Below are positions 26,455 to 38,828 of a DNA stretch of 64,000 bases, piece by piece. Location: positions 5,085,985 through 5,149,984 of the forward strand of contig NC_133940.1 of assembly GCF_031877795.1 (NCBI RefSeq), in the 5' to 3' direction. The stretch comes from Strix aluco (lineage: Eukaryota > Chordata > Aves > Strigiformes > Strigidae). The first letter of the stretch is position 1. Every line of letters begins with the position of its first letter. The notes under the pieces are model-generated. The model was given only the letters and a program-made list of their open reading frames with translations. It was not told where the DNA came from and did no database searches. The translations under genes were made by a program, and so were the position numbers.

Positions 26455-29400
26455 TTTCCCATGCCCCGACCTCCCCTGCCCAACCCTGGCAGGGTGGGTG
26501 AGGGCAGGGAGAGGATCCTTGCTTGCGAACTTGCAAACAGTAAAACTGCGTGTTTCTTCTTAACTTGACCTGCTTTTTGCACTGTAGGCCCTTGAGGATC
26601 TGTGTCCTTTAGGCCCCGATTACAATGAAGGTGCCAACGCTCTACCATGCTCCAGCATCAGAGGTGGGTGAGGGAAACGACGAAGCTGGACCTGGTGCCA
26701 CAGCAGCTGGAGATGGGTGTCAGGGAGAGGTGGGGTGCAAGGAGTATGACCCAGCAGGTGTAGTCCCTGGGCTGGGCTGTGGTTGCAAATGCTCTTTGTA
26801 CACTAGCAACCACCTTGTATGTTTGATGGGGTCAGTGCCTCTGTGGGAAGCTGCTGTGAAGAGCCCAGGTCTCATAAGAAATTGGAGGTCTCCATCCTGT
26901 GCAAAGCGATGGGAGACCCTCTGGCCCTGCCTGCAAGAGGAGATGCAAAACCAAGGCGTTGGGTGTTTGCAGATATGGGGTCTTGTTACAGTCTTAGACT
27001 GTGGTGGGCCCAGTTCCCTCATCACTTTTCAGCTTGGATAACTCAATTCTGACCCCATAAAGGTCCTCAGCCAACTGCTGTAGGGTCTGTTCCTCATCTT
27101 CCACCCCAAAAGCTTGTGTAGAGTGGTTGAGTGTTTTTAAACTGCTGGTGGGGTTTCTTTTCTTCCTTGCGCCACTGCTCTCTGGTGGAAGTAGTACTGC
27201 CAGTTCTGGCGTGCCACAGCCCCTGCACTAGGGGATGTGGAGCTGGAGGAGCCGGGAGCTCCCACCCCTGCAGCCGCTGCTAAGCCACCATCTCCTTGGC
27301 TCCCATCCTGCTCCAGGCAGTTCAGCAGCGGCTTTGCAAATGTTCAGATCCAAAGTGACTGTAAGAGTGTTTCTGAGGTCTGGGTTTATCCGGGAGCTTG
27401 GCTCTTTCCCAGAAAGATTTAAATAGGAAACCTCCCCGTGGTGACTCTCTGGATTATAAAACCTTGTACCAACAGTGACAGCACCAGACAGGCCGTGGGA
27501 AATTGCCCGTTTGGGCAGCAGTAGGTATTTGTTAGGTTGCCAGTACCAGAGGGCAGGATCGCTCCCAGGTTTGCTGCCAAACTGTAACTTCAGCGATGGT
27601 GCAAGAACACAGGTGAGGGGAATTCTTGGCCCAGATGCTCTTTAGCTAAAAACAAGCCCAGTTCAACAACTTTGCTGTTTCTTTCCTTCTGTGGAGTTTA
27701 GTAACACTTGGCTCTGAGGTGACTTTGAGATGCTTTTGGTGGTTCATCCAGCACATCTGCTGGAGTTGTGCTCGCAGGCTCTGGGGTTTTGGCAGGGCTT
27801 AACAGGACCTCTCTATTCCACTTGTAAGTAATTGTAGCTGGATCTGCAGGTCATCCAGATGTCCAACAGCTTATTTACAGACAGGGATGCTCGGGTGTTT
27901 TCTGCCTGCAACTGCATCAAGCATCTGTGACTGTAAATCTGGCAGCTGGACATTGACTAATAAATAACTGTCCCACAAGTAATTGCGGGTCTGAACCTGT
28001 TCCTGATAGCTGAGCAGAGGAGAGCCCTGAGATTTACTGCAGATGAGAGCCGGGATGGTGTGGTGGGCTTGCCGTGCCGTGGCAGGGTGTCTGTGAGGGA
28101 TGGGAGCACTGGTGCAGAGGCGGTTCCTGTGGCTTGTGGCTTAGGGACGTGGTCAGGGTTACCAGGGGACCTTACACAACGGGTCTGTATAAGGAGGCTG
28201 CCGCTGTGTGACTCGTGCCAGGAGAGTAGGTAAATTGTTTGGCTGGTTTCTCCTCTCTGAGAGGTGCAGACGTGTTTTGGAGGAAGTTTGTGGTTTGGGG
28301 TTTTTTTTTAGCTGTATTTAGGGTGAGAAGGGTTGGCCCTCTGGGGGACACGTCATGTTCAAAGCGTGGATTGAAGCTGTTTGAAGGAGAGGTGATCAAA
28401 CTGTATGTGTTCTCAAAGGCTAATTATTGGCAGGTTGTGGGGGATACAATGTGACTTTTACGTAAGGCGTAAATCCTGGTGTAAATCTGGAAACACTGAC
28501 CCATAAAATGCATATTTTAATAAACTTTGTGTGTTCTGGACGTGTTTCTTCTACCGGCTGTGGAGTCTGATCCTGGTATCCCAGTGGATGGGAACAGGTA
28601 AGGTTTATTTCCTCGGCAGCAGGACTCTGACCCGGTGCTGGATGTCTCAGCCACACATGCTTATTTAATCAGATGCTGGATTTCTGCCCTCTAAGAGCCA
28701 CCAGGCCATTTGGCCCACTGGTGTAAAACACACATGCCAGCTGCCGTGCCGGGGGGGATCTGGAGGAGGAGAGTTTCTGGTTAATTCTGTCCCCGTTGGG
28801 GTGTGATACTTTTATTTATTCCCTTTCTCTCTCCCTGCCACCTCTTCTTGGCTTTTCTTTGTCCCACAGCAGCACATGTGGCAGGGCTGGGTGTCTCCTA
28901 GGTCACTGCCACAATGACATGCACAGAAAATCAATGTCTTGTGTAATGTGGTGCTTGAGCGAGCTGTGAGGGAGCAGCTCCTGGGGTTCCCATGTTGCTT
29001 TTGAAGGCAGCTGCAGGCAGGGAGCAAAAGGAGAGGTGGAAGGGGGACGTGCTGCTGCAGTGCTGCTGGTCTGTGATCTGTCCCCAGTGTTGGGGTCTGT
29101 GGCACGGGGACAAAAGCAGGGTGATGTGTCCCTTCCTTGGGGGGGCACCCAATGCCGCCAGCAGCCCTGGCCAAGGCTGCAAAAATCCCATTTCTTCCTT
29201 CAGGCTCCTTGTTGTCCTGGTTTTCAGTGAGATCAGAGCAAGTGGAATTTAAGGCTTTGAAGGAAAATAAAAGGTAAACCTTTGATAACGAAGGGACTCC
29301 CAGTGCTGGGGCTTTCAGATCGGCCCTGCAGACAGGGTGGGACTCCGTGCGCATGGGCAGGGGCTGATCCAGCCACTGCAAGGGGAGGAAGGGGGTAAAA

Positions 29401-31526
29401 ATTACTCTCTTCCCTATTGCCTTGGGGATGCAAATTCTTTGTTAACCCGGTATTAGAATGGCTTTGTGAATGAAATATGAGGGCAGAAACTGGTGAAAGA
29501 TGCATTTCATGATCATCTTCAAACTCTGAAGCTCTCTTCGCCGGGACTCCAGAGCAGCACATCTGATCTTGTGCTCCCTAAGTGTGAGAAGAGGTAACTG
29601 GATGGGAGGATGTTAAAATGCGGCTACTTCTGCAAATTCTCCATTGTAGCAGTAGCTGTGGCACAGCCTGTGAAGCAGGGAAATAGTCACCAGCTTTGTT
29701 TTTCCCTAGGGCAGAGGGCTGGGAGGGGAGCAGAAGCAGGCAGCCTGGGTGTCAATCCCGGTATGTGACTTGGTGTGGCAGGACCTGAGCCTGGCTGGGG
29801 TCTGCTGGCTGTGCCTGTCCCTGGCTGGGCAGTGACCCTTCCCCAGGGTTTGCTGGGGACTTGGGAGCCACTGGACCCAGAGCTGCTCAGGGTGGCCACT
29901 GAGGAGGTGACGTGTGAGTAGGAAAATGGAGCATTTCTGAGCAGCACGTTCCCCTCCTCCCCTTTCATCCCCCAGACACAAAGCTGGCTGCTATGAACTC
30001 CTCTGAAGTGCACCCTGCTGCTCAGGGCATCGAGGATGCTCAGGGGATGGGCGTGCTGTGGTGACGAGACACCCAGACGCACGCGTGTGCATCCTCCCTG
30101 CGCACCGCGGGGGCCCCTCTGCCGCTGCCAGGCTGCTGCCCGGCCACCTCACCTGCTTCTCTGCTTGGGCAGGGGAGGAAGGCAGGAGTGCTGGCTTTGC
30201 TTTGCAGCTCAACACGCGCTTTAAAAGCCTGAGTGCTCTGGAGACAGCCCAGAAGGCTCCTGGGGGAGGGATGCTCACCAGCCACCCCTGCTAGCCCGCG
30301 TTAGGCAGCAGCCAGGTGTTGAAGGCTTCGGGGGACACCAGGCTCGTAAGTGGACAGTGGTGGCTTCTCAGCAGCAGCTCTGCTGCCCTGGGGAAGTGGC
30401 TTGCCTGGGTGTGCATGGCTGTCCCTGTGCGTGCAGCGTGGACGTAGGCTTTGTGTGGGTTGGTGGAGGTGTATAAGGCATCACCTTCCTCCAAGCAGAG
30501 CCTCGGCCATGGGCTGCACCACATGAGACCACAAGCGTGTCACTTCCAGGAACCTGCCTCACCCGTGCACTGCGGGTAGGGAGGGTGCACTGTGAGCCAG
30601 CGGGTGGCCAGGGTGGGAATACGTGGTCTAGGTAGGGCTGGGCAATATGCCGGGTGCCTTTGTGTCCGTGCAGGTGCAAGTCTGTGTTTCTGTGAGGTGC
30701 TTTTGCGTGGTGTGGTCTGTTCTGGGGTGCAGCAGAACACCGAGGGCTGAACGTCTGGGGCTGGGCAAGCCCCATGGGCATCTCTTGCTTTTTAGATAAA
30801 CAAAATCCAGTGAAATCACACACTTAACAGCTCAGCAGCCTCCATGTGTTAATGTAAGGTCTTTTCTTCTGCTCTCTGAAACCAGATGGTAGCTCCTGCC
30901 AGCAGGAACTTCAGCAAGGCTCTTTTTAAATAGCAAACCTTAATTTCCAATGCAGGGGCAATTTTTGCGGTGATGAGGTGTGGGGCTTGCTGGGCAGGCC
31001 ACCAGTGGGTTGCAGTGCCCTGGGGAAGGAGGGTGGTTGCTTGGGTGCAAACACCCTTGTACATGCAAAGTCTACCCTGTGCTGCTGCACAACAGCATCT
31101 CCCTGCCGAGGCTGGCCTTGCACTTACATCCCTTACAAGTGTATTTTCTTGTCCTTGGGCAGCCAGTGGTGCCCAGAGAGCCGTGGACTTGTTATGGCAC
31201 GGCTCGCTGGGGATGCTGTTGCCCCAGCAATGGCTGAGGAGCCTGAACAACGAGGAGAGAATCTTTTGTGGACCACGGACAGATGTGGGATTTCTTGGGG
31301 AGGGTGAAATGCTCTGCAGGACTCTTACGGCAGCATCAGCGATGGCTGGTGGTAGAAAATGTGGGGTGGGCACACCCCATGGGGTTTGACCCTCCCTTCC
31401 CATGCTGTGCTGTATCTCTGCATTCAAACCATGGGATGTGCCCTGCATGGCTCTTCTTGTGGCATTTTTCTGCTCTTCGCAGGTCTCTGGGGCAGGGTGT
31501 GTGCCTGTGGTCTTCTCACAGAGAGG
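26455..31526. other. Intergenic region FATE1-CNGA2
   Basis: No gene was recognised. It should hold the FATE1-family 3' UTR and the CNGA2 promoter with any non-coding first exon. An acceptor-like ttcgcag just before 31484 could begin the start-codon exon. AATAAA at 28519-28524, followed by a GT-rich stretch, is a candidate poly(A) signal. CCCTGGGGA, which fits the loose EBF/Olf-1 half-site pattern, occurs near 30388 and 31018, but such matches are common in GC-rich DNA. Confidence 0.5.
28519..28524 (+). terminator. AATAAA with downstream GT-rich element
   Basis: AATAAA is followed within 10 bp by TTTGTGTGTTCTGG. It lies about 2 kb after the FATE1-family stop, the nearest upstream gene on this strand. 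Use is not shown. Confidence 0.3.
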
Positions 31527-34500
31527 ATGACAGACAAGAGTAATGGTCTGCGCAGCTCACCGGCCAACCGCCACCCCAGCCCACGCGCCCAAGCCAGAGC
31601 GGAGGGTGACTTGGAGGGGACGGGGCTCAGCACGGGCAGGTCAGGCTGGTCCCTGGTTTGGTGGACGGAGGCACTGGTGGGGCAGGGGAGGGGGGCGTCT
31701 GCCAAGACCTGGCAGCTGCCCACATCCTCCAGTTCATCTGGCAGGTGTCATGATGGCGTGGCGTGGCGGTGACCCCACCTTTTCCCCACTGCAGGACTTG
31801 CTCAACCCAGGATGACACCTCCTCAGAGCTGCAGAGAGGAGCTCCTCCGGATGGGGGGGAGCAGCCGGCTGCCTCCGCTTTCCGAGGCAGGCAAGCCTTG
31901 GCCAGGTACCTGAGTGTGATGCTGGCCCGGGGTAAGCCTGAGCCTTTTGTGCCTGGCTTTGACACTGGAGACTTGCATGGGGTCAGGATCCTCTCCTGCT
32001 GTATGGCATCCAAGGGTTGCAGGGACCAGTGTCTGTGGATGCTGCTCTGTGTGCCCATGGCTGCAGGAGGGGATGGCTCCATCACCTCTGGGGCCCCAGG
32101 AGGGCTTGGGGGGTCCTCTCCCTTGCAGGCAGCGTCACACTGCCCCAGTCATCCACACATTCCTTATGTCCCTGTGGGAATGGCAGTGGGACTGAGGAAG
32201 GAGCTGTGGGACTCTTGCTTTCATACTCTTGGTCCTACACCATCACTACAAGGGGGGGGGAAAGGAATTATTTGGGCTTGAGAAGGAGCTGTAAGAGCTT
32301 TTTCTCAGCTGTAGCCCTTCTTCTTGCTCTCCAGCTTTTGCTTTCTCCTTGCTCCACAGACACCTCCTGACTCTGCCTCTTTCCCCTGTCCAGGATAGTC
32401 CGGCTGGTGCTGGTGCTGAGGGACTGGGCCAGCAAGAGCTTGCATGAGGAGCAGCAAAGGCCAGACCCCTTCCTTGAGCGTTTCCAGGGCCCTGAACTCC
32501 AGACAGTGGCTGCAGGTGCTGACAATGACCTAGAAGACGAGGAGACTGAGGAGGAAACTAAAAAGTAGGGTCCCTTTCCTGTGGCCCCAGCTGTCTTTGG
32601 CTAGAGATCAGCTGTGCATGGTGCTTGGGGGCTCCCAGCAGTGATGGCTAATGGAGGTGGGTGGGGATGGGAAAGGGAAAGGGGGAGGTAGGATGCAGTG
32701 GTGGGAAGGGTCCTCCCTGCCCTCTCCAGCCTCTGTCCTGGCAGCCAGCCTGGCTTTGCCGGGCTGTTGTGCAGGCACACAGGACCTGGGAGTCTGTCCT
32801 GGTGGAAAAGACCTGGCCTGTCCCTTACCTGTGGGGTCTTCTCCCCCCTGGTCCGTGCCCTGGTAGCAAACACACATTGCATGGCTCGTGACAGCTAGCA
32901 GACCTCCCCATTTTCAGAGCAGTTCAACACTAGGGTTGCCATTTGGAGCCAGCCCTGGGTCTGTAAAGAAATGCACCTCCAGCTTGTGCGTACGAGGAGC
33001 TGGGGACAAGCTGAGGGATGCAGGGGTTCCACCCAGGAGACCACAGCAAGCACAGATGCTTGGGATTTGCCAGTCTCATTCATCATCTGTAGGATGAAGG
33101 AAGATGAAGGGAATGCATTTGCTGCCCATTATCTCCCCCCCAGCCCCCAAGAGCAGACACTGTGACGGCAGCTTTCTGAAAAGGCTCTTTCAAATCCAGC
33201 CCTTTCATCTGCTCAGCTCATACTCCTCCTGGTGAAAAGCAATAACCTGGCTTTTCTTCTGCTGGCTAATTAAAGGGCAAAGCTCACGGACTACTCTGGA
33301 CCCTAACGTTATACATGGTAATTAAAACGCCAAGAAATAATTGTTTTCAGTAGGAGAAAAATATCGGAGCCTTGTATCTGGGTCTTTACTCGTCATGGAA
33401 GAAAACGTTCTGCCCTGTGAGGTTAAGGGGAGCTTGTTAATTATCAGAGGGAGCTGAAGCGTGCCATGAAAGGGCTGCTCAGTGCCACTGGACTCTTGGG
33501 GAGACGGTGGTAACTTCTGCTGTTTTCTAGGTCCTCAGCTCCACAGGTAAGAAGAGCCCCAAGTCTGGTAAATCCAAACGTGAGCTGCTGTTCACGGCCG
33601 TGGGAGCCTCCACGGTTGCAGGTTTGGGTGCAGACCCTGTGGGAGGAGGCAGATGGTTATAATCTCTTCCTGGGTTAACACAGAGCCCTGGTTGTCCAGC
33701 CCTGGCCCCACAGTCAGTGTAATGTCAGTGACTCTGGCCACCTGCCGTGGGCAGCACTAGTGATCCAAAGCTGAAATTACAAATATAATTAACACCATTA
33801 TTGACATTATTAGTGCTTGTGGGTGTTACAACAGCACCAGCTGGCTGCAGGTGAGTCAGCGCTTCTGTATGTTGATGCTGTATGTGCCAGGGAGCAGAGA
33901 GTCCTCTTCTCAAAGAACATTTAAGTTGCAGTTTCCGCGCACTTTTAATGGGGAGGTTGGACCACCTGCTTGTCTGTGGCTGTACCCAGAGCAAACATGA
34001 AGGAGCGCCACTGGCTTTGCCCTGAGTGCTGGTCCCCACGCTCCGGGCACCGCGCGTGCCGCTGCCTGTGCCGCTGGGGAAGGAGCCTTCAAGGCAGAGG
34101 TTTTGCTTTTGAAGCTGTTAGAAGCAGGGAGGTAGGCACGGGGAATCTGTTGGCAAGTGGGGGTTTTTTTTCCTATTACTGGAGGGAGTTTTGCATGTTC
34201 AAAAGCTGGAAGGGAGGGAAGAAAGGAGAGGGAGTTCTGCCCCACCGGGCTGCAGCAGCTAAGCCTATCAGCCCAGCCGCAGAGTTTCTCTTCCCTGGCT
34301 TCTCCAGTGAGATCTGGCAACTGGAGCACACACATCTTATCTCAGAGTCCCAAGATGAGCAGGATCAAACACTTGGGAGCAGTTCAAAGGCTGGACCCAG
34401 GACTGAGCAGACTGCAGGCAGGCAGCTGAGAGCAGCGTGGTGATGGCAGCCTTGCAATGCCAGCTGCCACCCCCCGGCTCGCTGCTCTGGGGCTTAGGCA

Positions 34501-37500
34501 TCCCCTCCTGGTGCTCCCACTGATCTGCAGCACACTTTCCTTCCTGCTCTAATTAATCTTCTCTTAAAATATGTCTGGCACCAATCCATACCTCATCTGG
34601 GAGAGGCAATGTCACGTAACGAGAAGTTTTCTGATCACCTCCTTCCATGTATCTGTTTCTGGCTCTGCACTGGGGGTGCTGTGTGCATGTAGGCCACCTG
34701 GAACGTTACAGAGCCCCATTTTGGGGATAAAGGAGTTTCAACAGTGCTGGACATTTTTGCTCAGCACTGCTGGGATTTGTTTTAGGTTACAGATTGGCAT
34801 TCAAGCTGCAGCTATGTTTGAGCCAGTCTAGTGCAAGGGTTGAAGGATGTGGCTCGGATGGTTCCTTCCAACCCTATTTTCTATGTTTAGCCCTTTATTC
34901 ATGCATTGCCGGCTCTGTTTTCTCTCTGCTTCCAGGAAGAAATGGCAGATCTTTGTGGTGGACCCTGCAGGAGACTGGTATTACCGTTGGCTGGCTGTCA
35001 TCGCAGTTCCTGTCCTCTATAACTGGTGCTTGCTTGTAGCCAGGTGAGCTGGGAGGCTGTAGGGTCCCTGTCTCCTCTAATCCTCCTGTTCAGCTGGTTG
35101 TCATGGCTCAGCCAAGATCAGACAACTGACACTGGTGGTACTGGGACTGGTAGGAACCTAAAGGGAAGGGATTCCCCACTATCACTGTGACTTCTGCAGA
35201 GCATCCATCCTCTGGCGCCAGTTGGAAAGGACCATGATTTCGGGGTAAAGCTGCAAGGTGAATCTGGGAGGTGGTTTCAAGACGTTGCTTTACTTGGGTC
35301 AAAGGAGGGCAGATTTTTCAGAGAAGGGGATTTCAATTGCTAGGAGAAGAGGTTCAAGTGGCCAAGCTCGCTTGTAGAGTTAGGACCCACAGAATCAGCC
35401 TATATTCATCTGTAATAGTTGGAGATGATAAGGAGATTTGTTGGTCTCACTACCCTATGTTATGACCTTCCTCCAGGGCTTGCTTCAGTGACCTGCAGAA
35501 GACCTACGTTGTCCTCTGGCTCGTGTTGGACTACATCTCGGACTCCATCTACATTGGGGACATAGTGATCCGCCTGCACACAGGTAAGCAGAAGCAGCAT
35601 CCTGACTTGTCAGTGCTTTTTTCCCCCCTAAAAGTGGACATGAGCTACAAGGGAGAGGCCTACTCTACCACTGCATTAGGAAGATTTTGTCTACCTTGGC
35701 AGTCACTGGTATAAAGCAGTCTCCAGAGAAAGAATCTAATTAAAAGATCTGAGAAACGGAGTAAGTTTCAGAATGAAAGATTAATCATCCCAGCTTTCAG
35801 CTTCACCTTTGAATAATTGTACAAAATTACCTGCGTTACTATTAGTATTCGGGCATAGTTGAAGGTCTGTATCTCTGATTTTGCATCAGTTCAGCTAATG
35901 AATTATCTACACTGAAAAATGGTAGAATTTAATGTTCTCGGAACACAGCAGGTGGCTGTACGTTTTCTGTCGGAACTGCAATAATTCATGATCTGGAGGA
36001 TGGAAACCTCTGTGTCCCCATTTCTTTGTAGCGACAGACTAAATCCCTAAGTGGTATCTTTAGGTGGCTTTTGCCAGATGAAGGGCTTGAGTGGTAACAA
36101 AAGCTTGTAAACTGAGTAGATCAGGTGGAACTGGTAATATTTGGATGACCCTGTGTATATCTGCACGTATGTGCATGACATACCATAAAATGTTTCTCAG
36201 AAGTGCATACAAAGCCTGCAGAAGAGTTGAACATAAGCCAAGATAATTCTATCATTTGCTTCTCTGTTAGGATTCTTGGAACAGGGCCTCCTGGTTAAGG
36301 ACCTGAAGAAGTTACGGGATAACTACATCCACACCTTACAGTTCAAGCTGGATGTTCTCTCCATCATGCCCACAGACCTGGCATACTTTGCTGTGGGATT
36401 GCACTGCCCTGAATTGCGTTTCAACAGGCTGCTGCGCTTCTCCCGCATGTTTGAGTTCTTTGATAGGACCGAGACCAGAACCAGCCACCCCAACATCTTC
36501 CGCATCAGCAACTTGGTTCTTTACATCCTGGTCATCATCCACTGGAATGCGTGCATTTATTATGCCATCTCCAAAGCCATAGGCTTTGGAGAGGACACCT
36601 GGGTCTATCCCAACATCACAGACCCTGAATATGGGTATCTGACCCGGGAGTACGTCTACTGTCTCTACTGGTCTACGCTGACTTTGACTACCATTGGAGA
36701 GACCCCTCCCCCTGTGCGTGATGAAGAGTACCTCTTTGTGATCTTTGATTTCCTCATCGGTGTCCTCATCTTTGCCACCATCGTGGGGAATGTGGGATCC
36801 ATGATATCCAACATGAATGCCACCAGGGCAGAGTTCCAGGCAAAAGTTGATGCCATCAAACACTACATGCAGTTTCGCAAGGTGAGCAAAGACATGGAAA
36901 CCAAAGTCATCAAGTGGTTTGACTACCTGTGGACCAACAAGAAGGCAGTAGATGAACGGGAAGTCCTCAAGAATCTCCCTGATAAGTTAAGGGCAGAGAT
37001 TGCCATCAATGTTCACCTGGAGACGCTGAAGAAAGTGAGGATTTTCCAGGACTGTGAGGCAGGTCTACTGGTGGAGCTGGTGCTGAAGCTTCGCCTTCAG
37101 GTGTTCAGCCCAGGGGATTACATTTGCCGGAAAGGAGACATTGGGAAAGAGATGTATATCATCAAGGAGGGGAAGCTGGCTGTGGTGGCGGATGATGGAA
37201 TGACACAGTATGCTTTGCTCACTGCAGGAGGCTGCTTTGGTGAGATCAGCATCCTCAACATTAAAGGGAGCAAAATGGGCAACAGGCGCACAGCCAACAT
37301 CCGTAGCTTGGGCTACTCTGATCTCTTCTGCCTGTCAAAGGAAGATCTTATGGAAGCAGTTGCAGAGTATCCTGATGCCAAAAGGGTCTTGGAGGAGCGT
37401 GGCCGGGAGATTCTGATCAAGGAAGGGCTGCTGGATGAGTCAGCTGCAGAGGCAAGCACGGAAGGGGAGAGTGTGGAGGAGAAGCTGGACAGGCTGTCCC

Positions 37501-37694
37501 TGAGCATGGACACACTGCACACCCGCTTTGGCCAGCTCCTGGCAGAGTACAGCGATGCTCAAATGAAGCTCAAGCAGCGCATCACTGTTCTGGAGTTCAA
37601 GACGAGGCAGCAGGATCTGGAGGACTTCTTCTCTGATGGCTCAGACAGTCTGCTTGAGGATGAGGAGAAAGACTTAACTGGTGGGATGCAATGA
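31527..37694 (+). CDS. CNGA2: Cyclic-nucleotide-gated channel alpha 2 (olfactory type)
   Basis: Coding exons 31527-31639, 31795-31905, 32394-32564, 34936-35043, 35477-35583 and 36271-37694 join in phase to 677 residues; I recall 664 for human. The N-terminus, [14 protein letters not shown], matches CNGA2. [14 protein letters not shown] at 76-89 corresponds to the calmodulin-binding helix of olfactory CNGA2. Membrane segments S1-S6 follow, with an arginine-poor S4 ([14 protein letters not shown]), a glycosylation site NIT at 318 and pore TTIGETPPP, with the key glutamate near 347. The C-linker leads to the cyclic-nucleotide-binding domain (about 470-590), with FGEIS and RRTA at 542-545. A coiled-coil CLZ segment lies near 626-670, and an acidic tail follows. 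The last exon encodes about 70% of the protein, as in the family. Known role: cAMP-gated cation entry in olfactory cilia. Position next to FATE1 and PRRG3 favours CNGA2 over CNGA1 or CNGA3. Confidence 0.96.
34826..34886 (+). mobile_element. Short CR1-like 3' end relic
   Basis: GGATGGTTCCTTCCAACCC followed by TTCTATG resembles the terminal part of CR1 elements. It lies about 50 bp before the CNGA2 exon at 34936. It is too short for firm assignment. Confidence 0.35.
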
Positions 37695-37867
37695 GGGGGT
37701 GCAGAGGTCAGATAGATGATGTCTGGTCGTGTGCGGGGACAGCATTTGCTATTTCACAAGGCAGATCCTGTGGCTGCCTTGCCAGGGACTTCTCTTAGGT
37801 CCTTAACATTGCTGCTGCCACTGTCCTGATGGCAGCTCCCGACACGGCTCCAAATCGGGCGATTGTC

Positions 37868-38828
37868 TGTGCTGGTTTGTGTGGCAGTGGTTTTTGGTAG
37901 CAGGGGAGGGGACTACAGCGGTGGCCGCTGTGAGAAGCTTCTCAAAGCTCCCCTGGCTCCAAGTCAGACCCACCTTTGCACCAAGGCCAGGGCAATTAGT
38001 GCCAGTGGCTGCACCTCTGTGATAATGTATTTGAGAAGGGGAACCTGGGAGGAGAAGGGGGAGTTGTGAGGAGATGTTATGAGAAGGACACCGCTGCGAA
38101 CACTGAGGTCAGTGGAAGGAAGAAGGAGGAAGGGGGGGAGTTGCACCAGAGCAGAGACCCCCCCATATCCCGGTGGAGCAGAGGCCAACCTGCGGCCTGT
38201 GGAGGACCCCACATCAGAGCAGGTGACTGCACCTGAAGAAGACCAGGACTTTATGGGAAGAAGCCCCCACTGTTGTAGTTTGGCACTGGGAGGACTGCAA
38301 CACGTGGGGGTGACCTACGCTGGAGCATCTTGGGAAGAGCTGCAGCCCGTGTGGAGGACTCATGCCAGAGAAAGTTCATGCAGGACTGTCTTCTGTGAGA
38401 GGGACCCCATGCTGGAGCAGGGGACAATGTGAGAAGTCTTCACCCTGAGGGGGATGAAGGGGTGGGACTGACTGCAACCCCTATTCCCTGCCCCCTGCTC
38501 TGCTGGAGGGGAGGAGATAGAGAGATCAGGAAAAAAACAGAGCCTGGGAAGAAGGAAGAGATGGGGGAAAGTGTTTTTAAGATATGGTTATACTTCTCAC
38601 TGGCCTACTCTATCTGTTAAGCGTTGTTGGTTTTAGTATTTGAATTAAAGAGATGTTCTTTTTCTTCCCCTAATGAGTCTGTCTTTTGCCCATGACTGTA
38701 ATGGGGAAATCACCCCTCTCTGTCCTTATCTCAATTCCCAAGCCTTTAGCTTTATTTTCTCCTTCCCATTCCTGAGGGGGAAGGTGGCTGCCTGGTGCTC
38801 AGTTTCCCTCTGGGCTCAAGCCATGACA
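37868..38828 (+). mobile_element. Solo LTR of an endogenous retrovirus, 961 bp, with 5-bp target duplication
   Basis: The element starts TGTGCTGG and ends CATGACA, so it has TGT...ACA ends. It is flanked by perfect 5-bp direct repeats, TTGTC at 37863-37867 and 38829-38833. Inside are degenerate repeats of a unit ending near GGAGCAG, and an ATTAAA at 38644-38649 followed by a T-rich stretch, which marks plus orientation. The content agrees with a long avian ERV LTR I recognise from memory. The 5-bp duplication would suit ERVL or ERVK-type integrases. No internal retroviral genes are present. It begins 173 bp after the CNGA2 stop codon. Confidence 0.85.

Noticed and set aside
31906-31937. Second donor gtaagc for CNGA2 exon 2, after 31931
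   Set aside because: It has a better consensus, but joining it to exon 3 gives an immediate TAG. The donor at 31906 keeps the frame and the family sequence.
33530-33595. Possible small lysine-rich exon in the CNGA2 intron (acceptor ttttctag, donor-like gtaaga and gtgagc)
   Set aside because: None of the acceptor/donor combinations examined preserves the frame between exons 3 and 4. The flanking exons already join to give the expected KKKWQIF sequence.
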